Both the position numbers and the translations under genes were made by a program. A stretch of 64,000 nucleotides of DNA from Salminus brasiliensis (Eukaryota; Chordata; Actinopteri; Characiformes; Bryconidae): positions 8,851,949-8,915,948 of the forward strand of contig NC_132891.1 in NCBI RefSeq assembly GCF_030463535.1, read 5' to 3'. Below, one piece after another: positions 31,101-43,100 of this stretch. Under the pieces are notes generated by a model, which ran no database searches, had not been told where the DNA came from, and worked only from the letters and a program-made list of their open reading frames with translations. How positions within the stretch are numbered: position 1 is the stretch's first letter; each line of letters starts with the position of its first letter.

Positions 31101-34100
31101 TAAACTAACTGCATGAGTCTGAACGGGCACGCTGCAGTCCTGCTTTCTCTCATGCCAAAGCAGGGCTGTTTCCAGCCCACAGGGCCGTCCACATGATGTA
31201 ATCCCTCTTACATAAGTCCCACACCAACTGATGACACTATCCAGCTTTTCTCAGACATGAGACAAAGCTTTAATGATTACCCGACAGAGATTTCAATACC
31301 TACCGTGAACCCTCTGAAAACGCCATAACCTCTCCTCAAATCACATGTAATGTGCCACCATGACTTTTGTTGCTAGGTAGCATTACTGGGCAAGACAGGC
31401 AGACAATTGTACCTCAGTACAAAACCCCTTAACCCCTTTAGACCCTGTATTTAAGCCCACATATCTCACAGCTACATTACTGTTGTGATTAACATTAGTT
31501 TCCTAGGTGTCAAAATAGAACCCTGTGGGCCACCACAAGATGTGTTCAACCAAATGGTTCCCAAATAATTCACAGTACTTTCTGTATTGAGATGAATAAC
31601 TAAATAATAAACCTAGGCTGTAAAGGGTTAAACTGCAGGTAAAATATTCAGCTATTAATATTAAGATTCAGTTGAACTACAGTTCAGTTATGAGAGTGAG
31701 AAACTGAAGTGTGGGCCAATTTGAGGGACCAGACTATACAGCATACACCAATCACCTAGTCTGGTCACATGCTACAGGTGTTCTTCGTCTAATCTGGTTT
31801 ATTAAATGCTGTAAATGTAAATGTAAATGCTGTTACCTGTCTTATCGGAGTTGCAGAGGATGGTTTCTTTCTCCCTGCCACCGGGTCCATGCCTCATCCA
31901 CACAGAGACAGTGAAAGGATCCTTTAGGCTGGTGCTCACCACACCTTCAGGAACCTTAATGGCCTGAGTGCCATTGAACTCAAAGACCTGATCGCTGTCG
32001 TGGCCATTGTCAGTGGGCAAGCCCACAGTCCAGTTGGTGGCGCTACTGGGAGCGGGCAGCAGCTCCACAGTGCCTGTGCTGGCACCTGAATGAACACACA
32101 AAACAGCATTTATCTCCAGAACAAACAGCTCTAAAGCTAACAACAGCAGAGTTGAAAACAAGTGAAATCAGAACAATATATAAACAATAACACTGTGATG
32201 TAGTGTTGTCTATAAAAATGGCCATGTTGAAACCTGAACTGTTCATTATTCTGTGTTTCATAGAGTGTCAACAACAAATAAGGTGAGATTAGACACTTCT
32301 ACACAGGCTGGAGTAAATGTATGGTTACTCAGACATGAAGTCTGCAAATAATGGGTATTAGTACAGGGTCACATTACTAATTAGCCACATTAGCATCACA
32401 AGTCCAGTGGAAAACTTGTGTTTGACTACATTTGCAGTAAAAATATAAAAACTAGAGTTTTAATCAAATTATCCCTCCCAAAGAGGGAGGCGCAAGATCA
32501 TGAGGGACCTGTATGAAAGAGGATCAATTCAAAAAAATTGCGTCAAACTTGGCGGAAATGTTGATAGCAGTGATGTGAACACGCAAGTTCCTCCTAAGTC
32601 CTAGACAGTAATCTGCTCTAAGAAGAGGGTAAAAAACTCAAAATACATATCCAGAGTCTAGACTGCCACTCTGATGTCACACTCTTGCTGTGACTCACCA
32701 CAAAGCCGGTGGAGAGACTTCTCAGAATATGTGTCTCGGTCACAGCCTTTGCCGATGTGGTTAGTCTCCAGCTCAATGCTGGCCTGGATGGAGGTGATGG
32801 GTTCCTCGCACGTTTCCAGGCGAACGCTGGGGAACAAGGCGAGACTTCCTGTGCCTGGCTCGTACTCAATCCTCTTATTAAAGCCTGTCAGTGGCAAATA
32901 CACAAAGGACATGTTTGGTATTTGGAAAGTATCTGAAGGCGTTGGCATGCAAACATCTATTATTATTATTGCTATTGTTATTATTAGGGCATTGAACACT
33001 GAAGCTGCAAGTTCATTTCTTTGTAACTGTTTGGATTAAAAAAATAAGTTATTCACTGCTTGTCTGACACAGAGTCAAGGTATTTTCCTGGCAGAGCTGG
33101 TCAGCCTTGAGCTATCTTAACAACGTCCCGCTGTTCCTGGGTGCAAAACACAAAAGAGGCCTTTGATACCTTGCCAGCTTGGTTTGCAGGTTGGTTTGAT
33201 GTTGATTTTGACAAGGACGTCCTCTGAGGCACGGTTCTTCCCACAGTCATAGGCCGTCACTGTCAGCTTGTACATGCGTTCCTTGCTGTAGTTCAGCTTC
33301 TCTGTGTTCTTGATGTTGCCTACATTGGAGATTGGAGGTAAAAAAAACAAAAAAACATCCAGCTTCAACAACATAATAAAGTGTTTACTGTTATGTAGCA
33401 CACATAATGCATCCCAAAATATCTTTACAACTATTTATCCAGTACAGCAAAGCCAAGAAATCCTTTAAATGGTCAAACTAATGATCAAATCTAGCCCAAA
33501 ACATCCTGGAGAGATGATTGAAAAGGTGTGAATAGCATCCTGCAGTGTTTTGTGCCTAGCTTAGCTTTTGAATAATTCATTGAAAATAATATTACAAAAG
33601 TGTAAGTGATCAAATAGAGACGGGATAGCATCTCCCAGGGTGAGCTGTGGTGTAACTAGTAGAGGTGTAAAAAAATATGGACATCCAAAATAGAAGTATG
33701 GAAAACTATCACAATATTTATAACATTATGCAATGCTGTATTGTTTCTCAAAGAGAGAGTATTGATTTTTAATTACTAGTTTACTTGCAAATATTTGTGG
33801 TTCATTTTGTGATGTGTTTAAACCTGTTACACAAGCAGTGTTGTGCTCTGTCCTTAGATTCCACTAAATGTTTCTTTAACTTTGTTATACTAATGGTCTT
33901 CCTAAAATCTGCAAAAAAATATACATCAATATATCACAATATACTGAATCGTAACCCCTGTATCAAGATCCAGATCCAGATCAAGTACCGCCAGGTTCTT
34001 GCTAATACACAGCCCTAGTAAAAAAAACTGTCAATCATTCAATCATTGTTCATCTTGACCGGCTGAATTGACCACAGCTTAAAATTTTTTTTTAAAAAAG

Positions 34101-37100
34101 GACAAGTGTCCTAATAATCCCCAAACAGCATCAGATTCCAGATCAGAATTAGAATCAGAGTTGTGTAGCTGCTTGTTTGTACAAATCTAACACAAGCCCA
34201 CCCTCAGCAAACGGGACACAAACGTACTTCAGGTCAGTGCAGCTGTGTGTTCTATATATAAGCAGCTTTTTGGCAGGGGTTCGGTTCACTCCCTCACATC
34301 CCTGCGTCTTACCGTCCTTATCGATGGTGAAGGGCACATCAGGGGTGACGATCTCATAGCTGCAGATCTGACTGAACTGGAAAGAGCAGTCAGCATCCAC
34401 CGCCTCCACCTTCAGGATGCTGTCGTACTTTTTGCCCTCTATGACTGTGGCCTTGTATGACTTTTCCTTGAACACTGGCGAGTACTCGTTCACGTCATTC
34501 ACCTGGATATGTACGGTAGCCCTGGGTGAAAATCAGAAGAGTCATTGTATAACAGAGGACATTCAGGTCAAAGGAGGATTCAGGGTTGTTGGTTTTTTTT
34601 AGCTAGAAGACCTGATTATTAAAGTAAGGAGCTCCTGGATCATTAATATCACTCAATAATTCTTAATCATCTCCTCATCATGTTTCAGTAGTGCTAGTTA
34701 GTAAGGTGCCTTATAAGTCTGAGCAAAGTAATTGCATGACTCAGCTGAAAAACAAAGAAAAAGACTGGGACATATTGGATGAGGTTGGTAGCCAGTGTGT
34801 TTTAGATGCTGTGTTTGGTTCACAAGCCCAGCGTTGTTGATTTTTACTAAATAACATTTTGAACTTGATTTTTAGTTATTTTAATATCTTATCTTAGAGT
34901 AAGAACCTCCAAACATCTACTATAAGATTCTACACGAGACCAGATGTAGGAAAATAGAAGAATGTTCATTAGGTTGGGACTTGTTGGGGTGTTAGAAGCA
35001 CCGGCACATCAAATCAGCATGTGATCAGGATACACACTTGTGAGACTTCTTCATGTTGGTACCATCTGGGCCCTCTCCACAGTCATAGGCCTGGATGGTG
35101 AAGGTGTGTTCTTTCTGGAGCTCGCAGTCCAGTTTGTCTTTGGCCCGGATGACTCCCTCGCCTGTGGACTTGTCCAGCATCACCGCCTCAAAGGGCACGT
35201 TCTGTCCATGAATCCTGAAGCCACAAATCTCCCCTGGACACGGTAAGAAACGGTAAAACACAGTGGTTCAGTCCAAAACTGCCACTGAGACAAACTAACA
35301 ACTGCTTAGAACACAAAAGAAACCCACGACTAAAAACAAACAGCACACCACACTAACATAAGAACAGCCAAAGTTGTTTTGGCAGCCAAAGGGGTTGGTA
35401 CAGTGGGGTCTGTGGAGGAAGCCAGAAGCACTGTAGAATGGGTGAGTATTTAGGAAGGGTAGGGAGGGAGTTTGGTGGGGGGGGTGGGAGTTAAAGGGGA
35501 AAAGGCTGAGTGTCTCGTCCAAGCCACTTGATCACATTGCATCCAGTCATGCAGTAAGAAACCCAGGATGTGGACAGGCATTTCACAGGAATACTCGTCA
35601 TAGAAGAAAAGAAAAAAGAAACAAAAAAAAAAGGACAGAAAGGAAATAAAACGTTGAATGAAAAGCCAAAATCTTCCACTTTATCTGTAGATCACATTCA
35701 TTGTGATTGTAGTATTGCAGTGACCTGCTTGCTGGTTTTAGTGAGAATAAAGAACAGAAAAGAAAGCAAAGTTAAACGGTTACATTAATAGTGGATGCGA
35801 CGATGAGGAGTTATGATATAGAGGTCCGGCACAGTTTGCGAAATTCAGTCAATACCAGTTCGAAACCTTTAAACAAACTAAAACACAACACAAATAAACA
35901 AACAAACAAACAAACCAAGAAAAAAAGCCCCTGGATTTCAACAAATTCACTTTACGTCAGGGTTTGGGCGTGAAGGAAGTCTTCCTGTGCAATGTTGTCT
36001 CTCTCACAGCCTTAAGAAACTAAAAGAGTGAAACAATAATAAAAAAGGACCAGAACAGAAGTGGTGAAACTAAACCACTGGATGAGAGCTGGGGTTAGAA
36101 ATATCCACTTGCTTGACATCCACATCAAACAGCAGCAGTTGCCATGCTGTGATTCGGATTAGAGGTGCAGAGAAGGAGCAAAAGGATTCCACTACAGGTG
36201 AGTGCATCTGTAGATCACACCATCCTTGACCAGAGGGAGTTTGCAACGTTTAACAATCTCAGCAACTTTGCTTTGATCTGGCATTAAACAGAGAACGGAT
36301 TTTTCGTAAGATCACACCATAGACAGTAGACTTTTGTCTAGGAGACCACATTATACTATGTTTAATGAACAGAGCTGAACGCTTTGATTAAACAGAATAC
36401 ATCTAATGTGCACATGCATATACTGCATATATCTTAATATAAATGTGGGCAATATGACGGTATTTTATCGGTATTGTGATAAATGGTATATCGTGGATAT
36501 CGTCTGTACTTAATATTTCATTCCAAAGAGCAAAATTAGTCATGTTTAATTGAAGGTAGTGCGCTTAAATTATTGTGATATACTTTGAATATGGTGAAAG
36601 TCGAAGTACGGTTAAATACACACACCAATCAGCCATAGCATTAGCAGATAATATTCTGTACAACAACAGACCTGACTATTCAAGGCATGGACTCCACCAG
36701 ACCTTAGCAGCAGATCCCTAAGTTGTGAGGTGGGGTCTCCATGGATCGCAACAATGAGCCTTAAGTGCCCGTGACCCTGTCGCTGGTTCACTGGATGTAT
36801 TTTCTTGGAATACCTGTGGTAAGTACTGACCACTGCATATTGGCAACACTCCACAAATACCACTTTGTGTTTTCAGGATGTTCTGACCCAGTCGTGTAGC
36901 CACTACAATTTGGTCTCAGATACTTATGCTTGACTATTTTTCCTGCTTTTAACACATCATTTTGATGAACTGCTCACTTGCTGCCTATTATATCCTCTTT
37001 TGACAGATAGACCACTATTATAGGAGGTACTAATGTTATGGCTGATTAGTGTATTTTCCATCAATTCCCAATTCACAATCACACAAACTATCTTTATATT

Positions 37101-40100
37101 TACTAAAATTGGTTTAAATTGGTCTAAAATCTATTTTATTATTTCAGTAGATGAATCTTGACCTGGTTGTTTTAGCATTAGTGTATATGCATGTGCCCAT
37201 TAGTTTAATATGCATCTTGGAGCTGAAGTACTGTTAGGATCTGCAAACTACACTGGATGTCTCATGCACAGATATTTCTAAATTCATTTAACCCCACAAC
37301 AAACGTTTCATCCAGGTCTTGTGTTTTATTATTTGCCAAATAGTTTGAGGGTGAGGGAAAAGAAAAACGAGGAAACCAAACCATAAAGAGAAGTGGGAGA
37401 TTACAGAGCATGACAGGAGATTCTGTGTGAAGTGCCGATGCGTTTTTGCGTTAGTGGGTTAATTATACAATTCACAAGGCAGTAAAAAGAGCCCGTCATC
37501 ACCTTCTTTGGTGAAGGTCACCTCAAAACTGTCTACAAGAAGGGAGAAAAGATAAACCAGGGTCAGTCAGAGAAAGGAAGAGATTCAGCTCAGATCACAA
37601 AGAGAGAAAGACAAAGAGATGGAAGAGATCACATGTAAGCATTTACATATACATATATATGTGTACAGGGCTGGAAATAGTTAATTAGGTCTTTGAACAT
37701 TGTACCATTCTGATCAAGACTGTACCAAGCCTGAGGAGCTATCTGCACTGGTGCTGGAAGATACTTTTTTTGCCATTTGTTGCAGAAGATGCACAATGCA
37801 AATCCAGACATTATTTCGAGCCCTGATATGTATGAATACAGTTAATACCCAGTATACATTATCAGAAATGCAATGCTTCAGAATTACACACACAGAGCCA
37901 ACAAACAGCCACATTTGCAGCAGAAGAGAAAAGAACATTTGGTAAGGTTCATTCGGGTGACCTTCAGGTGACGGTCATGGTACAGGGATCATGGTTCGGT
38001 GCGCGCAAGTCGCACAAAGAATATGTGGTATGCACTTTTAAGGTAAATACGGAAATTTCACAGGCACATGTGCTACATTAAGCTGTAAGCCGTTGGATTT
38101 GCATGGTATCGTTAAGGAGTATTGATATGGTAACTGTAGTCTTGTTTTTCCCCTCCTCCTCCTCACTTCATTTCCCCCCCTCAATACTCTCAGTGCTGCG
38201 TGTAGACAGAGCAACTCAGCTGCTGTCTTCATCCTTTATCTCTCACTGTTCTCACCTTTGGGTTTAAAACGCCTGAAAATTAAGAAGCATTTCACTGAAA
38301 TTCTAGCTTTTAACAATTTCAATAAATCTTATTTTAATTTATGAAATCATGGTGGACTGGACAAGGACGATGTGCCTGCGTTCTTGGGTGTGTGTGGGTG
38401 GAAACTAACAATGAACATGCTTTCAATGTTCAACATTTGCACTGTACTGCTACATTAACTCCTACTACTACTTAGCTACTATTAATTCCTCCAAGGGGGC
38501 GCTATACAGAACCTTATGAAACAAACTGTAACTTTTTAAGCTCAATCTTCTGTTCAAATCAAGTGAAAAGAAACCTGGGTTAGTCTCATATTTTTGGTTC
38601 TTTTCCCCTCATTGTGTCATACTTTTACCAAACTGTGAGGTCCAAACAGCAGTGGGAACTGAACCATGACTTTTTTTTGTGAGACTGAAAATAAGACCAT
38701 TGAAGACCTTACCTGTAAATCATCTAACAAATACTCAAAACAGCAGTCAAAAGATCTTGTTTGAGTCAAAGATTTAAAGTAATTTTCCTTATTTTATACT
38801 GTAAATGTCTTTATTCACCAAAGCTTAAATTACTTAGTAGCTATAAGTTGGTAAATAGATCTCTGTCCTAGGAACCATCCAAATCGAAGTGACTTTAAAA
38901 GTAGGCAGACAGGGGATTTGCCCATACCCATAGCACTAATGAGAAGCACTGCCTAATTTGGATAGTTTCACAGTGGGCTCCATGAAAAATGACAAGAGAA
39001 AGACCCTCTGAAGACCATTAGGCATAGTAGCTTTCAATCATTCTGAAACCTCCTTCAGGTTCGAGCACTCAATGGTGTCTTCGAAGAGGAAACATGCTAT
39101 CATGTTCAGCCATGTGCTGCTTTAAAGCGTGGTCAGCCATTGTTCCTTCACTGACACTACTCGTGATAATGGTCTGAACAAACCCACTGATGTTACTGAT
39201 CATTTCCTTTGGGTCGTTTCTGCTTGGTTGCCTATCCATGGCCCAGTTTGCCCCCATCGCTGGCCCCAGACTGGTGGAGCTGTCTGCCCCGTTTTCACCT
39301 CAACAATTAGAGATGGATTTTCTATTAGAAGCTGCTGTTCAGAGCAAGTCATGCAGCAGCAGCTTTGTGCCTCTTCAGTGCACTCTCCAGCTCTAATGAC
39401 CGGCTCTGCACGCTCTTCCAAACTACAAAGGAGGTCTACATCACAAACTCTTCCTCCAAATTCCTCCATTCCCCAGCAGACCAAAGCACGAAGAGCACAG
39501 CGCCCTGGTCCACAGTGACCCTTAGAGAAAGCAGGAACTGATGAGGACACACAGCATACGTGAGATAAGGGCTGTACTGGTAACCTAATCATATTTATTC
39601 AGTATCGTCATCTGTCTGCTGATACCTGCTCCTCCTGCACATTACTAATTCCTTATTCTTTATAACTGCACTGCCTTTCATCTCCGGTTGGTTAAAAAAT
39701 GCAATTTTTTTACATTTACTCTATTTATTGTTATTATTGTAATTATTGTATTGTATTACTGTGCTGTACTGTCTATCTATCTGTCTATCTATAACAACAA
39801 ACAATAACATTTCTAATAACAGATTACAATGTCCACAAGGTCCACCTAGAGTGAGTTAGCATGAGCGCTGCTGCTTTTCTGTACACCCTGTAACTTCTGC
39901 ACCATTTAAGGTGGAACTCTTGCATTTTTGGGATACGCTGTATGTTGTGGGAAGTCGGACCGTGCATGTGAAAGGGTTAACAAAATGTTTCTGCTGTCTA
40001 AAAAAAAAACAGTTATTTGGTTATAACCATTACAGGGGTCTGTTACCATGGTAACTCAGTTAGGAAACACAGATGACTACATATGAGCACTGATGTCTCA

Positions 40101-43100
40101 ACACCTTGCTTTTATATAAGCTACAAGAGTCTGGGAATTCTGGGACTCTTCAGATATTCAGAAAATTTGTGAGAAATTGATGGTTAAACAAAACAAAATT
40201 AGGATTTCCTCAATTAATTTTAAAATAAGTGTTTTTATTTTATTTAATTTTTTTAATAAAAGGGCTTTCCAGTAATGGATTAAACAAAAGGTTTTTAAAA
40301 TTGATGACAGGTAATCAAGAGCAAATGAATGAATATTTAGTGCTCTAGATCAAATCTCATCCCCTGCTAAACACTGACTTCCAATGAAGAAACAGATATC
40401 AATTAAAATACCTTAAAATAACATCTAACATAAGAAATATCACAACAGATAATAGCCGTGTGGTCTTACAGTATGTGTATTCAGTACAAATGTGACGGTT
40501 CAGTGTGTGCAGTCAGACAGAGAACACTTGGTAGCCTATGTGTGAAGAGTGATGAACGTAATGCGGAACCAAATTTCATAAGTGCGAGTTGCACCCGGAA
40601 ACCTTAAGCTATAAGCTATTAGCAAATTAGCAACATGCCAGGACTAATTTAGTACAAGTAGATTGGTAGCGGAGTATGTTGAGTGCAAATGACACATAGG
40701 AGCTGAAAAAGTTTTTTTTTTTTTCCTCGGCCTGTGCTTTGGGAGGGTTGGGTTGGCCTTAAGCTTTGAATGTGTTATTATATTCATTACACCTAATTAT
40801 TCAATTTATTAAAGTTTGTATGACATATGACATAAGAGAAGCTTTTCAGTTTTATAGTTTTCTACTGTGTCTGCCTGTCTTTTGTTTTTCTTAACCCAGC
40901 CCTATGAAAACATAGGAACTATTTGAGCACATTGCTTACATTTTACTGCTTCACTTCACTACAGGCTGTAGCAAGTACCTATTTGGATCTGTACACTAAA
41001 CAGTACACTGTACCCTGCATGCCTGTCTGTTCAAAATCAATGGAAAGAAACCTAGTATTATGCATTTGTTTTTATTGTTGCTTTTTGTCCTGTTGTTTAA
41101 AACTCAAATCGAACCATGAGGTCCAAACTCTGGTGAGAACCAAACGGTGACTTCTGTGTACCACACTACGTACTCCTAAATAATAACAGTAATTTCAGGT
41201 AATCAAACTGCAGTCTATGCCAAAATGGAAGTCATGTATGAAGGCTTGTGAGAGGCTTGTCTGCTCATAGACTCTGGGAGATGAAGGACCACAGTCCAAA
41301 GTTCTGTAGCCTTGCTGCCACGGGAAGCCGAAAGATTAGAGTAAACAAGCACCAGATTGTTTCTCCACTGCTTGAATTTATGAGTGGTCTTACAGGTTCA
41401 GTCCACATTGTCATTTTGGCCTAAAAACCACCACGGCACCACTGTGCTGTCCAGAACCAAGCCTTAAGGAATGATTACAGATACTGTTGTTCTAAACAGG
41501 AAGCACTGGTGGTACTTTACACATCGTGTTGTATGTTGTGATGAACAGTCAGGAATAACTAGAACAGGCTGTATTAACAGTGCAGTCGATGAGTGAATAT
41601 CTGAACACACACTCACAGCCACGCTGCATTAGTCAGCATGGCACTGGACTAACCAGGCCTGGCAAAGAGTCACCCACACAGCCTTGTGATTCCTCCTAAC
41701 ACAATCTGAGAGAGAGTGCTGGTAAAGTCAGAGAGCCAAGCTTCTTTACTCCCACGGCAGGCTTACCACAGGGGAGTCCATCCATTAGCCTGCTTCTTTT
41801 AGACCAGTAAGGGTTTAAATGGACTGTCATTTAATAATCTCAACAATCAAGTCTACTCTGCACTCTTTAGAAGGACTGTATACGCTAAATGAAGTATGAC
41901 TTACATCACCTTCTATGTGTTATGGTAATGAATACATTCCATATTTAATATATGGTTATACAATTTAATACATTTTGCATTTTTTGGCCAAAAATTGGCC
42001 AGAAATTTTTGGCTATTTGCAAATTAATAAAAACATAAGCTTAGTTTATTATTTGACTATATAAAAGTATACATTCCTAATCTTCCATTGGCCCCTTCAG
42101 TCACATTAGCATATATAGTAAAAATATTTTTACAAATAATTCTGAACAGCAGCACAACATTCAAGTCAATTCCTGGTGGAACTAAATATGTTATTTAATG
42201 TTTCTTAAAGAATTACAATAAAATTTTATTTTTTTAAGATTAGACATTTTTATCCCTAGTAATTACACTCTCCTATCTGGACATTTACAGCAGGTGGACC
42301 TGATCCCACGGTAGCTACAATGCTTCAAAGCAGGCCATGTGAAACATGGCACTAGAGGCCTGGCACTAGAGCCCAGAGTGGAGGCAGAGCATTCACAATG
42401 CACCCACTGCATAAAGAGATTTGAAATGAGGCCAAAGTAAATCTCTCAGTGATTAGAAGAGGCCAGATCTACAGCTAGCACTGGACGTCCTCTTTCACTG
42501 TGCCACTGAGAGGCAACAATACCGCATAAGCGAACTTCACTGATCTCGAGATGAAAGAGCCACTGGAGCTGCGGCCATGCAACAGATTTTTTTTAATAAG
42601 TTAACTATGAGCATGTGTATCCCTAAAACTAATGTATAATAAATAAAAATTACAAAAAAAAAACATTTATAATTGAGAGTGACTTCAGGGAACACTTCGA
42701 AACGTAAGGTCTTTCTGTACTTCTGCGCCCAATCTCTACAACATGCAGGTTAATGAGGTTTATTTGCCTTTGTAAAACATTCAAGAGCAAAGCCAGGGAG
42801 CACATTTGCAAAACTAATCACCGACAGTGAGAGCTGACAACACTGATTAGGATTTTAAATTACGGGTCTGATGGCAATATAATGACATTAGAGAAGCAGC
42901 AATGTGATTAAGCTTTGCCATTGGGAGGCAATTCTGGACTACATATACACAGAAAGGTTTAATCACATAATCAAAGCCTTATCTAAGCAAAGTCAGGTCA
43001 GCAAAGAGCTTCTTAGCTCAGAGCACAGAGCAGGAAAGTGGATAAAATCTCCACTTTCATCCATTCAACCTTTACATTTGGTTTCTGGTTGACTGACTGG

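Noticed and set aside
32472..32495. Inverted repeat CCCTCC...GGAGG as a terminator or hairpin signal
   Set aside because: Too short and weak in intron sequence; no function implied.
39129..39592. Overlapping open frames of about 130 codons on both strands
   Set aside because: No similarity to a known protein, no splice context as clstn1 exon and no conservation evidence; probably chance in a GC-richer patch.
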